Origin: Runella sp.
GTDB lineage: Bacteria > Bacteroidota > Bacteroidia > Cytophagales > Spirosomataceae
Length of the DNA: 41,689 bases
NCBI RefSeq assembly: GCF_027484545.1
Contig: NZ_JAIXST010000227.1
Location: forward strand, 1 to 41,689
Reading direction: 5' to 3'
Both the position numbers and the translations under genes were made by a program. Shown one piece after another: positions 1-8,250 of this stretch (within the stretch, counting starts at the first letter, position 1; every line of letters begins with the position of its first letter). The notes below the pieces were generated by a model, which was given only the letters and a program-made list of their open reading frames with translations, made no database searches and was not told the DNA's origin.

Positions 1-37
1 CTGCTATCTGTGCCTATTCTTTTTACCAAAGAAAACC

Positions 38-45
38 CAAAGTTA
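38..45 (-). promoter_or_regulatory. Possible leftward -7 box, and the 5' region before mutL
   Basis: Read on the minus strand this is TAACTTTG, an exact match to the Bacteroidota -7 consensus TAnnTTTG. It would fire leftwards into a gene lying outside the window. No -33 TTTG was found at the expected distance. The rest of bases 1-235 is AT-rich and shows no convincing gene. Confidence 0.3.
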
Positions 46-235
46 GTATAGCACTACCATTGGTATTGAGCCAGTATTGCCCTCAAATGGTTGCTTAGAT
101 TTGAAAAGTTCACGTTATTCTTAATTACTTTTTTAATCATACAAATGAACATATTTTTTGACGATGGTTTTACCTGTACATTTTTTTCCAAAAATTACCA
201 TCAGGCAAACGTTTTAGGTTCATTAATTTGTTCTC

Positions 236-243
236 TATTTTTG
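236..243 (+). promoter_or_regulatory. Putative mutL promoter (-7 box)
   Basis: TATTTTTG matches the Bacteroidota -7 element TAnnTTTG exactly. A TTTT run at 212-215 stands about 20 bases upstream, where the -33 TTTG is expected. Transcription would begin near base 250, giving an approximately 11-base leader. That rules out the upstream in-frame ATG at 228 and supports the start at 261. Confidence 0.45.
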
Positions 244-260
244 TAAGACTTAACGTTACT

Positions 261-2144
261 ATGCAAGATATTATTCACCTGCTTCCCGACGCTATCGCCA
301 ACCAAATTGCCGCAGGCGAAGTGGTTCAGCGCCCGGCTTCGGTTGTGAAAGAGCTGCTGGAAAACGCCATTGATGCGCAGGCAAAAAGTATTCAAGTCAT
401 TATCCGAGATGCAGGCCGTACGTTGGTTCAAGTCATTGATGATGGAGGAGGCATGTCTGAAACCGACGCACGCATGAGTTTTGAACGCCATGCCACTTCC
501 AAGATACGCCACGCTGACGACCTCTTCCGAATCCGCACCATGGGGTTTCGTGGGGAGGCATTGGCTTCTATAGCTGCCGTAGCTCAAGTAGAAATGCGCA
601 CGCGACGCCCCGCCGACGAAATAGGAATTTTATTGCGAATAGAAGGTTCTGAACTAAAATCACAGGAATCGGTGGCTTGCTTGCCCGGGACTAATATTTT
701 GGTCAAAAACTTATTCTTTAACGTTCCCGCCAGGCGTAATTTCCTAAAAACTAATTCCGTTGAAATGCGTCATATTTTGGACGAATTTCAACGTGTTGCC
801 TTGGCTCATCCAGAAACAAGTTTATCGCTTTATCACAACGATACCGAAGTGTACAATCTGTATGCAGGCAAACTGAACCGACGGATTGTGGATATGTTTG
901 GCAAAAACTATCGAGAAAACTTAATTTCCTGTCAGGAAGAAACTCATTATATCACCGTTAAAGGCTACGTAGGAAAGCCAGATTTTGCCCGTAAAGCACG
1001 GGGAGAGCAGTTTTTCTTTGTTAATGAGCGATTCATTAAGCATAACTATTTGCATCATGCGGTATTGGCTGCGTACGAAAGCACCATCTCGGAAGGCAAT
1101 CATCCTTTTTATGTGCTGAATCTGGACATTGATCCTTCCCACATTGATATCAATATTCACCCAACCAAAACAGAAATAAAGTTTGATGATGAGCGTTCGG
1201 TGTATGCACTGCTGATGGCTGCCGTTCGCAAAGCCATCAGCGTCAATCACCTTTCGCATTCGATAGATTTTGATTCCAACGTCAATTTTCTGCATTCTTC
1301 ACCCAATCCCCGTACCAGTGAAGGTATAAAATCAAAGTCTTTGTCGCCTGCTTGGGAACCCTCTCCCACTCCGCCGTCCCTTCCTACGTCACGCCGGGAG
1401 GAAAATAATTTAACAAACTGGGAGAAGTTATTTGAGGGTTTTCAGAAACCTGAGCCAACCCTTACCCAAACCAAGTTAGATTTAGGAGAGACTGACGAAT
1501 TGATTACCTCTTCGCCCCTGTCCCCTACGTTAGGCAGTCGGGCAAACGAGGTGAGTGCAGGTGATGAAGAAGATTTTAAAAATCGCCGCTTAGCGGTACA
1601 GATTCAAAATCGCTACGTAGTGTCGGCCGTAAAATCAGGAATGATGCTGATAGACCAACGCGCTGCTTATGAGCGTGTCCTGTACGACCGCTATTTAAAG
1701 CAATTGGAAAGTCCCAATGCCGTATCTCAGCAACTCCTGTTTCCCATCACTGTTCGCTTGCCGTTGACCGATATTCCACTGGTTCTGGAAATGCGTGATG
1801 AAATTATTGCGTTAGGCTTTGATTTCGACGCGTTAGGTCCCGACACGCTGGTGGTAAGGAGTTTACCATCCGATTTACCTGCTGAAGATGCGCAGCGAAT
1901 CTTTGAAGAATTGACAGAGCAACTCCGCCAAAGCTACTCTGACCTTCAGCTCAACCGCACTGAAACTACTGCCCGCACATTGGCTCGGCGATTTGCATCC
2001 CGCTATTTAGTACGGCTCTCATCTGATGAAATGGAGCGATTGATTAACCAATTATTTGTATCTTCCAACCCAAATTATACGCCCATGGGCGAACCCATTT
2101 TTACCATTTTATCGTTAGAAAAAATAGCTACCCTATTCAAATAA
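261..2144 (+). CDS. mutL: DNA mismatch repair protein MutL
   Basis: MutL couples MutS mismatch recognition to strand incision. This 627-residue protein begins with the GHKL ATPase domain: the ENAIDA motif carries E31, N35 and D38, followed by GGG and GFRGEAL lid motifs near residues 60 and 97. A proline-rich linker spans about residues 350-440, and the C-terminal dimerisation domain follows. The start at 261 (MQDIIHLLPD) matches the family N-terminus; an upstream in-frame ATG at 228 would add 11 unusual residues. The endonuclease motif DQHA-x2-E-x4-E appears as DQRA-AY-E-RVLY-D (D465 to D476), and a canonical CPHGRP is absent, so nicking activity is uncertain. Two rhomboid genes follow, the first after 12 bases, suggesting cotranscription. 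Confidence 0.96.
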   Translation: MQDIIHLLPDAIANQIAAGEVVQRPASVVKELLENAIDAQAKSIQVIIRDAGRTLVQVIDDGGGMSETDARMSFERHATSKIRHADDLFRIRTMGFRGEALASIAAVAQVEMRTRRPADEIGILLRIEGSELKSQESVACLPGTNILVKNLFFNVPARRNFLKTNSVEMRHILDEFQRVALAHPETSLSLYHNDTEVYNLYAGKLNRRIVDMFGKNYRENLISCQEETHYITVKGYVGKPDFARKARGEQFFFVNERFIKHNYLHHAVLAAYESTISEGNHPFYVLNLDIDPSHIDINIHPTKTEIKFDDERSVYALLMAAVRKAISVNHLSHSIDFDSNVNFLHSSPNPRTSEGIKSKSLSPAWEPSPTPPSLPTSRREENNLTNWEKLFEGFQKPEPTLTQTKLDLGETDELITSSPLSPTLGSRANEVSAGDEEDFKNRRLAVQIQNRYVVSAVKSGMMLIDQRAAYERVLYDRYLKQLESPNAVSQQLLFPITVRLPLTDIPLVLEMRDEIIALGFDFDALGPDTLVVRSLPSDLPAEDAQRIFEELTEQLRQSYSDLQLNRTETTARTLARRFASRYLVRLSSDEMERLINQLFVSSNPNYTPMGEPIFTILSLEKIATLFK

Positions 2145-2156
2145 GTCCATAAAGCC

Positions 2157-2939
2157 ATGTTTAATATTACGCCTGTCGTACGGAATTTACTGATTATAAA
2201 CGTTGTCGTATTCTTTTTGCAAAATCTCAATTTTGGCTTTGCTGAGTATTGGTTTGCATTGCACCCTATCTTAGGCCCCAGTTTTAAACCGCATCAGTTT
2301 GTGACTTATATGTTCCTGCACGGAGGCTTTGGGCATTTATTCAGCAACATGCTGGGTTTATTCTTTTTTGGTCCGCTGTTGGAACAACAGGTACTTGGAA
2401 CCAAACGATTTGTCATCTTTTATTTCGTAACGGGGATTGGAGCTGGATTTCTTTACACTGCTATCAGTTATTTCGAAATGATTCAACTTAAAAATGCGGT
2501 TGATTTATACGCCCAATATCCATCACCCGATGCATTTTTAGATTTCGTAACCCGATTTGCACCTGAGGTAAAGCGAGCCGCTTTCGATTTCCTCAATAAT
2601 TTTGAAGACCAACCGAAAAATTTAGCTTACATCAAAGAAAGTGTAGATTTTGTAAAGCAAATGTATGAACAACGCCTGGATGTACCTATGTTGGGAGCTT
2701 CTGGGGCAATTTTTGGAATCATTGCGGCATTCGGTCTTATTTTTCCCAACATGGAAATGATGATGTTGTTTTTTCCCGTCCCGATAAAAGCCAAATATTT
2801 CGTAACTTTTTACGCTTTATACGAGCTTTACGCAGGAATTAACATTAAAGATTCGGGAGTTGCCCATTTTGCGCATCTTGGAGGCATGATTTTTGCGTAT
2901 ATTATGTTAAAAGTATGGCGAATCAGGCGAATGTACTGA
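2157..2939 (+). CDS. Rhomboid family intramembrane serine protease (copy 1)
   Basis: Rhomboids cleave substrates within or next to the membrane using a Ser-His dyad. Here Ser182 lies in GASG and His240 in HFAHLGG, and an H60-xxx-N64 oxyanion pair is also visible, so the protease should be active. The 260-residue protein has about six hydrophobic segments. An extra, partly charged stretch of roughly 70 residues (about 108-178) is inserted before the catalytic Ser helix and probably forms a soluble or amphipathic loop; the second copy lacks it. The gene sits 12 bases after mutL and precedes another rhomboid in the same direction. The substrate cannot be deduced. Confidence 0.9.
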   Translation: MFNITPVVRNLLIINVVVFFLQNLNFGFAEYWFALHPILGPSFKPHQFVTYMFLHGGFGHLFSNMLGLFFFGPLLEQQVLGTKRFVIFYFVTGIGAGFLYTAISYFEMIQLKNAVDLYAQYPSPDAFLDFVTRFAPEVKRAAFDFLNNFEDQPKNLAYIKESVDFVKQMYEQRLDVPMLGASGAIFGIIAAFGLIFPNMEMMMLFFPVPIKAKYFVTFYALYELYAGINIKDSGVAHFAHLGGMIFAYIMLKVWRIRRMY

Positions 2940-3040
2940 TTTGCAATTATGTGTCTTTTTGTCTAAATTTCAGTCAGAAAAATAGTAATGGGACATAAAA
3001 ATGAATTGGTTTAAAGAAATTACCAGAAAAGACGAGAGCG

Positions 3041-3958
3041 ATGAGCAGCATTTTTGACGATCTTAAAGGGGAGTTTTCAAAGACCAACAACGCGGTCATT
3101 AAACTCATTTTATTGAATGTAATTGTCTTCGTGGCGGTCATTCTCCTCTATGTCATATTTACTTTTGGACAATTGCCTCACTATTACCAATGGGTGATTG
3201 AGCAACTCCGTCTTCCCGCCGATTTTAACGCCTTTGTGTATAAACCATGGACTCTTTTGACCAACTTTTTTGTGCATCAGGGGCCTTTTCATGTATTTTT
3301 TAACATGCTTTCTCTTTATTGGTTTGGGCAGGTGATTGAAGAATATCTCGGCAGTCGGCGGCTTGTCGCCCTGTTTGTTTTAGGTGGTTTGGCCGGTGGG
3401 GTTTTGTTTTTAACTATGTACAACTTGCTCCCTTACTTTCAGGGGGAGCTTGCCAATAACAGTCTGATTGGAGCATCAGGGGCTGTTTTTGCTGTTATCT
3501 TAGGAGCAGCTACTCTTCTGCCCGATCATACTTTCTTTGTATTTTTGATTGGCCCCGTTCGTCTCAAATACATTGCAGCCCTGTGCATCATTATCTCAAT
3601 GGCGCAATTAGTTGGTCCTAATGCTGGCGGAAATTTAGCCCATCTGGCGGGTGCCATGGTAGGATTCGGTTTTATTAGAGCGCTTAAAAATGGTAACGAT
3701 TGGGGGAAACCTATTTATGCCATAGGCAACTTTTTTCAGAATATATTTAAAAGAAAGCCTGACATTCAAGTGCCTCAACGTGCGCGTGCCACTACCGCCT
3801 CGGCCAACCGCCGTTTTACCCAAACAACTAATAATTCAGCGGTTGTTATTCCTAATCAGGACGAAATTGACGCTATTCTCGACAAAATATCCAAGTCGGG
3901 CTACGAAAGCCTAACTCGCGAAGAAAAGCAGAAACTATACAAAGCCAGTCAGCAATGA
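3041..3958 (+). CDS. Rhomboid family intramembrane serine protease with C-terminal extension (copy 2)
   Basis: This is a second, diverged rhomboid of 305 residues. The Ser146 (GASG) and His201 (NLAHLAG) dyad and H84-xxx-N88 are intact. After the six-helix core, from about residue 215, there is a cytosolic tail. It has a basic, flexible part followed by a conserved-looking helical module (about 273-303, DEIDAILDKI...REEKQKLY). That module resembles the DUF6576-type tail found on Bacteroidota rhomboids (my recognition). The gap from copy 1 is 101 bases and contains no terminator I can see, so mutL and both rhomboids may form one transcription unit. A distinct substrate set from copy 1 is likely but unproven. 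Confidence 0.9.
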   Translation: MSSIFDDLKGEFSKTNNAVIKLILLNVIVFVAVILLYVIFTFGQLPHYYQWVIEQLRLPADFNAFVYKPWTLLTNFFVHQGPFHVFFNMLSLYWFGQVIEEYLGSRRLVALFVLGGLAGGVLFLTMYNLLPYFQGELANNSLIGASGAVFAVILGAATLLPDHTFFVFLIGPVRLKYIAALCIIISMAQLVGPNAGGNLAHLAGAMVGFGFIRALKNGNDWGKPIYAIGNFFQNIFKRKPDIQVPQRARATTASANRRFTQTTNNSAVVIPNQDEIDAILDKISKSGYESLTREEKQKLYKASQQ

Positions 3959-4057
3959 TAGCTTGTTTCTGGGTCTATTTTGTATAGACCGCAGGTTTTG
4001 TACATTGATTTATAAGTATCAATTCAGCAAAATGTAGTAGCAAACTGTCATTTTTCA

Positions 4058-4065
4058 TAACTTTG
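4058..4065 (+). promoter_or_regulatory. Putative dxs promoter (-7 box)
   Basis: TAACTTTG followed by C matches TAnnTTTG, and the extended form TAnCTTTGC is shared with the boxes before aguB and lpxD. It lies 60 bases before the dxs start, in the 167-base gap after the second rhomboid. No clear -33 TTTG is present. Confidence 0.45.
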
Positions 4066-4125
4066 CCAAACACTTTTAACAACAAGCGAGTTATATCACT
4101 ACGTTTTGTATCAAGCCGTTAAGCA

Positions 4126-6069
4126 ATGCTCATCACTCCCGGAAAATTACTTTCGCAAATCTCTACACCTCAGGATCTGCGAAAACTGGACTCCTCATTA
4201 CTTCCTCAAGTCTCCCAAGAACTTCGGCAGTATATCATTGATTTGGTATCCGTATATGGCGGGCACTTTGGTGCAGGACTGGGTGTGGTGGAATTGACGG
4301 TTGCGCTGCATTATGTTTTTAATACCCCTGACGACCAGTTAATTTGGGACGTAGGTCACCAAGCTTACGGCCATAAGATCCTAACCGGAAGACGTGACAA
4401 CTTTTATACGAATCGCCTTTATGGCGGTATATCCGGATTCCCCAAACGCAAAGAAAGCGTGTACGACTCTTTTGGGGTGGGACACTCTTCCACTTCCATT
4501 TCTGCCGCTTTGGGTATGGCTGTAGGTGCGCAGTTGAAAGGAATAAAAAACCAACAGTCTATTGCAGTCATTGGCGACGGTGCCATGACAGGCGGGATGG
4601 CGTTTGAGGCAATGAACCACGCCGGCTCACTCAACAACACCAATCTGCTCATTATTCTCAATGACAATTGCATGAGTATTGACCCCAACGTAGGGGCATT
4701 GAAAGAATATTTGACCGACATCACTACTTCACACACCTACAACCGGGTAAAAGAAGAGGTATGGAATCTGTTGGGAAAAATGAGTCATTTTGGCAAAAGC
4801 GCCCGTGAGGTTGTTTCTCGGGTGGAAGACGGCCTGAAAGCTACGTTACTTCGCCAAAGCAATTTATTTGAATCGCTTAATTTACGTTATTTCGGCCCCA
4901 TTGATGGTCACGATGTGGATCATCTGGTGCACGTACTCAATGATTTAAAAAATATACCGGGGCCTAAATTACTGCACTGTGTCACGGTCAAAGGCAAAGG
5001 ATTTGCTCCTGCCGAAAAAGACCAAACTAAGTGGCACGCGCCTGGCAAATTTGATAAAATAACGGGTGAAATCTTTAAAAAGGTACCCGACAAGCCTCAA
5101 CCGCCCAAATACCAGGACGTATTTGGAAATACGTTGGTTGAACTGGCCGAACAGAATCCAAAAATTGTGGGCGTAACGCCTGCGATGCCGTCGGGGTCTT
5201 CCATGAATCTGATGATGAAGGCAATGCCAAGCCGCGCTTTTGACGTGGGCATTGCGGAACAACACGCCGTGACTTTCTCCGCGGGAATGGCTACGCAGGG
5301 TTCAGTCGTGTTTTGTAATATTTACAGCACGTTTATGCAGCGGGCCTACGACCAAGTTATTCACGATGTTTGTATTCAGGAAGTGCCGGTTATCTTTTGT
5401 TTAGACCGTGCCGGTTTTGCCGGTGCCGATGGGCCGACCCACCACGGTGCTTACGACATTGCCTACATGCGTTGTATTCCCAGCATGATTGTCAGTGCTC
5501 CTATGAACGAGCAGGAACTGCGCAATTTGATGTATACGGCGCAATTGGACGAAACCCAAAGTCAAAAACATGCCTTTACCATACGTTACCCACGGGGCGA
5601 AGGAATGATGCCACAGTGGAGAACTCCACTCGAAAAAATTGAAATTGGAAAAGGCCGTAAAATACGCAACGGCGCAGATGTGGCTATTTTGACCATTGGT
5701 CACATTGGCAACTACGCCGTTCAATCGTGTGAAATTCTTGAAAAAGAAGGCATAAGTGCTGCCCATTACGATTTACGTTTTGTTAAGCCGTTGGATGAAA
5801 CGCTTTTGCACGAAGTTTTTCAAAAATTTGACAAAATTATTACCGTGGAAGACGGCTGCATCCAAGGTGGAATGGGAAGCGCTGTCCTCGAATTTATGGC
5901 TGACCACGGCTACAGCGCCAAACTCAAACGCCTCGGTATCCCTGACAGAGTCGTAGAACACGGTGAACAAATCGAGCTTCACCGCGAGTGCGGTTTTGAT
6001 CCCGAAGGGATTGCCAAAACGGCCCGGGAGATGATTAATACTTCTGTGTTATTGCAAAAAACCTTATAG
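4126..6069 (+). CDS. dxs: 1-deoxy-D-xylulose-5-phosphate synthase
   Basis: DXS condenses pyruvate and glyceraldehyde 3-phosphate with thiamine diphosphate, the first step of the MEP isoprenoid pathway. The 647-residue length is typical. Visible marks are the early histidines (HFGAGLG near 47 and VGHQAYGHK near 78), the ThDP/Mg site GDGAMTGGMAFEA-N, and the catalytic glutamate in GIAEQHAVTFSAG. The C-terminal transketolase domain has VEDG and QGGMGSAV. The start at 4126 (MLITPGKLL) fits the family; an alternative frame overlapping the start encodes nothing recognisable. The stop codon lies inside a long inverted repeat shared with the converging hydrolase gene. Confidence 0.97.
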   Translation: MLITPGKLLSQISTPQDLRKLDSSLLPQVSQELRQYIIDLVSVYGGHFGAGLGVVELTVALHYVFNTPDDQLIWDVGHQAYGHKILTGRRDNFYTNRLYGGISGFPKRKESVYDSFGVGHSSTSISAALGMAVGAQLKGIKNQQSIAVIGDGAMTGGMAFEAMNHAGSLNNTNLLIILNDNCMSIDPNVGALKEYLTDITTSHTYNRVKEEVWNLLGKMSHFGKSAREVVSRVEDGLKATLLRQSNLFESLNLRYFGPIDGHDVDHLVHVLNDLKNIPGPKLLHCVTVKGKGFAPAEKDQTKWHAPGKFDKITGEIFKKVPDKPQPPKYQDVFGNTLVELAEQNPKIVGVTPAMPSGSSMNLMMKAMPSRAFDVGIAEQHAVTFSAGMATQGSVVFCNIYSTFMQRAYDQVIHDVCIQEVPVIFCLDRAGFAGADGPTHHGAYDIAYMRCIPSMIVSAPMNEQELRNLMYTAQLDETQSQKHAFTIRYPRGEGMMPQWRTPLEKIEIGKGRKIRNGADVAILTIGHIGNYAVQSCEILEKEGISAAHYDLRFVKPLDETLLHEVFQKFDKIITVEDGCIQGGMGSAVLEFMADHGYSAKLKRLGIPDRVVEHGEQIELHRECGFDPEGIAKTAREMINTSVLLQKTL

Positions 6070-6107
6070 GTTTCTGATAATTCACTTATTAGAAACCTAT
6101 AAGGTTT
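6059..6107. terminator. Long hairpin between convergent dxs and hydrolase genes
   Basis: Two 22-base arms (6059-6080 and 6086-6107) are complementary with one mismatch around a 5-base loop. The stop codon of dxs (6067-6069) is inside the left arm, and the hydrolase stop begins five bases after the right arm. The position between converging genes suggests a bidirectional terminator. There is no strong T-run on the plus strand; on the minus strand the dxs-side arm ends in TTT. Confidence 0.6.
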
Positions 6108-6111
6108 GGGC

Positions 6112-7386
6112 TTATTTTAGCCACTTATCAAACCAATCAAAAGCTTCGGTTTGCATCTTTTTATCAAACTTGTGAAGCCCGGGATAATAAGAGCATTTGT
6201 AGTGATTGGAAGCATTTGCTTTTTTATACACCTCTGCTAAGATTTTATCGGCTTGTTTCATTTCAGGAAGCGTATAAAGCTGATCGTCTTCATCATTGAG
6301 CACTAACGCCGGCAATGATGCTCGTAATCCGAAAATTTCTGGGAAGTCCAACTCATTGGGCAATATCGGAACGTAGGTCATCCACGTATGCGTATACGAT
6401 TTGTTCAGGACAAAGTCCTTCCAAGTTGTCATAAATCCTACACAAACGGCACATTTAATACGCTCGTCAAGTCCACCCATAAACACAGTGCGCATTCCAC
6501 CACCCGAGAGTCCACCACACCCAATTCGGTTGGCATCCACGTCTTTTCTGGCGCACAGGATATCCAAGGCTTTTCGGTCTTCGGCAAAAAACACAGCAGG
6601 CCAGGTAGTTCCGGCACTGAATAACGATTTCGCCATGATGTGCTCATGTTCTCCCGCCCATTCGTTATACGCCTTAATGTTAGCAGGTTCTTCGGGGTTT
6701 TCATCGTTTAATTTTCCCCGCAAATGCTGCGGCACATCCTGCATCCAAACCCTGCGGCTTGCAAAAGGAAACGCATCCGAGACCAAAACTACGTACCCTC
6801 GTTTGGCGATTTCATTGGCCCAAGCCAACCCTTCATAGTACTCTTCCTGGTGTTCCTTCATCAAGGGATATTGTGCCTCTGAAGTGCGCGTTATTTTTCG
6901 CGTTCCAAAGTATTTATTTCCTCCGTGGTCGTGAAAAGCAAGGATTCCAGGCAAAGGCTCTTTGGCATTTACAGGCTTCAATAAAATACCTTCCGTAGGA
7001 CGTCCGTAAGGCAATTGCCAGCTCAATTCTTCGATGTGCAAGCCATCGTATTCATATTGTTTTTTGACAGTTACCTCGGGCAAACCGCCAATGTCAGGAA
7101 TACCTAATCGCTCAACAAGTCGTGTTTTGGCCGTTTTTCGCCATTTTTCAAGGTCATCCCATTCTTTTCTTCTAAAAGAGAGAGAAGGTAATTTATTCTC
7201 TATGAGCGAATTAGCCCACGGGCCGTATTGACCAATCAGGCTCACGCTTCCTTCGTTGAGGTTGGATTCAGGAGTCATTTTCAAATTAGTTTTTGATGCT
7301 AAAGGAAAGTTTTTCAAGACGCCGTTGCCGGCCACACTGAGCCCTGCCAAACTGCTCATTTTCAGGAACGTTCTACGGTTTTTCAT
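6112..7386 (-). CDS. Tat-exported alpha/beta hydrolase, acetyl-esterase/dienelactone-hydrolase-like
   Basis: The 424-residue protein starts at 7386 (MKNRRTFLKM). It has an RRTFLK twin-arginine motif (residues 4-9) and a short hydrophobic stretch, so export by Tat is likely. An alpha/beta hydrolase fold follows, with an HDHGG oxyanion strand near 152-156, the nucleophile elbow GGLSGG with Ser294, an acid among D365/D367/D368 and His405 in GLHKF. It resembles the abhydrolase_7/acetyl xylan esterase group (my recognition). It is third in a minus-strand run after a GH109-like glycosidase and a NagB-like deaminase, separated from the latter by a 120-base repeat-filled gap. Removal of acetyl groups from glycans or amino sugars is an inference from context. 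Confidence 0.8.
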   Translation of the reverse strand: MKNRRTFLKMSSLAGLSVAGNGVLKNFPLASKTNLKMTPESNLNEGSVSLIGQYGPWANSLIENKLPSLSFRRKEWDDLEKWRKTAKTRLVERLGIPDIGGLPEVTVKKQYEYDGLHIEELSWQLPYGRPTEGILLKPVNAKEPLPGILAFHDHGGNKYFGTRKITRTSEAQYPLMKEHQEEYYEGLAWANEIAKRGYVVLVSDAFPFASRRVWMQDVPQHLRGKLNDENPEEPANIKAYNEWAGEHEHIMAKSLFSAGTTWPAVFFAEDRKALDILCARKDVDANRIGCGGLSGGGMRTVFMGGLDERIKCAVCVGFMTTWKDFVLNKSYTHTWMTYVPILPNELDFPEIFGLRASLPALVLNDEDDQLYTLPEMKQADKILAEVYKKANASNHYKCSYYPGLHKFDKKMQTEAFDWFDKWLK

Positions 7387-7401
7387 GCTTTTAGAATTTC
7401 T

Positions 7402-7501
7402 CCTTGCGTCCCTTGCGAAACCTATTGCGTCCATTGCGGTTAAAAACGACGTTTACATTTAACCGCAACGGCCGCAAGGGTTTTTCGCAAGGGTCGCAAA
7501 G
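7402..7501. repeat. Long imperfect inverted repeat with GTTAAA-type ends
   Basis: The left arm (7402-7444) and right arm (7458-7501) are complementary over about 43 bases with about five mismatches and a two-base gap, around a 13-base loop. Each arm contains iterated TTGCG units and ends in GCGGTTAAA at the loop. It fills the gap between the NagB-like gene and the hydrolase, both on the minus strand. It may act as a REP-like element, an mRNA-stabilising hairpin or a partial terminator. I recognise similar TTGCG-rich intergenic repeats from Bacteroidota genomes, but could not search. Confidence 0.75.
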
Positions 7502-7506
7502 AGTTA

Positions 7507-8250
7507 TTACAACTTATTTTTTTCTAAATATTTGCTCGAAAACACATCCAAAAACACGCTGCAATGAGGATGTTGTTGTAGAATACTTGCAGGAAACAGA
7601 TTACTAACTTTCTGTTCAAGACAGTTTTTGACTGCCTGTGCTTTTCGTTCGTCGGGGACAGAACAAATGATATTCGCCGATTTCATAATCTGACGAATAG
7701 ACATGCTGATGGCCTGAGTAGGTACGGCTTCCAACGATGGAAACCAGCCTTCGCCCAACTGCTGCCGACGGCAAGGTTCATCCAAATTCACAATGATATA
7801 AGGTTGCTCAGTGTCGAAGTCAGCTGGAGGGTCATTGAATGCCAAGTGTCCATTTTCACCAATTCCAACCAATGCGACGTCAATCGGGTGTGATGAGATG
7901 AGTTTGCCCAAACGTTCACATTCTGCTTCGGGGTCAATCTCTGCGTTGATTAAATGATAAGCCTTAAAAGTCACTTTTTCAATGAATCGTTCTTTCAAAT
8001 ACTTACGAAAACTGGCAGGATGAGAATCCGGAAGTCCAATGTATTCATCCAAATGAAACATGGTTACTTTGGTCCAATCAATGTCGGTTTCGGCTAATAA
8101 TTGGTTAAGTACCTCAAATTGACTCGTTCCCGTGGCCAAAATAATATTGGCTGTTCCTTTGATGCGGATGGCAGTACGAAGCAAATCAGCAGTGGCTTTA
8201 CCAGCTGCCATTCCCATGGCTTCGCTGTTTTCAAAAATGTCTATCTTCAT
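7507..8250 (-). CDS. Glucosamine-6-phosphate deaminase-like (NagB family) protein
   Basis: The NagB family isomerises and deaminates hexosamine 6-phosphates to ketohexose 6-phosphates plus ammonia. The 247-residue protein has the phosphate loop ATGTSQ near 39-44, MFHLDEYIGL with D68 (equivalent to E. coli D72) and GIGENGHLAFNDP near 129-141. His135 matches catalytic H143, but the positions of E. coli D141 and E148 read N133 and D140, so the exact substrate or mechanism may differ. The start codon overlaps the stop of the upstream GH109 gene by one base (TAATG), indicating translational coupling. A galactosamine-6-phosphate deaminase role is possible given that neighbour. Confidence 0.8.
   Translation of the reverse strand: MKIDIFENSEAMGMAAGKATADLLRTAIRIKGTANIILATGTSQFEVLNQLLAETDIDWTKVTMFHLDEYIGLPDSHPASFRKYLKERFIEKVTFKAYHLINAEIDPEAECERLGKLISSHPIDVALVGIGENGHLAFNDPPADFDTEQPYIIVNLDEPCRRQQLGEGWFPSLEAVPTQAISMSIRQIMKSANIICSVPDERKAQAVKNCLEQKVSNLFPASILQQHPHCSVFLDVFSSKYLEKNKL

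Noticed and set aside
228-260. Eleven-residue N-terminal extension of MutL
   Set aside because: The putative -7 box at 236-243 lies inside it and the family N-terminus starts at 261.
3001-3057. An 18-codon frame beginning ATG that overlaps the start of the second rhomboid gene
   Set aside because: Too short, no family resemblance, and it looks like chance; a leader peptide role cannot be supported.
2157-3958. A single rhomboid gene broken into two frames
   Set aside because: Each protein has a complete set of helices and its own Ser-His dyad, so they are two separate genes.
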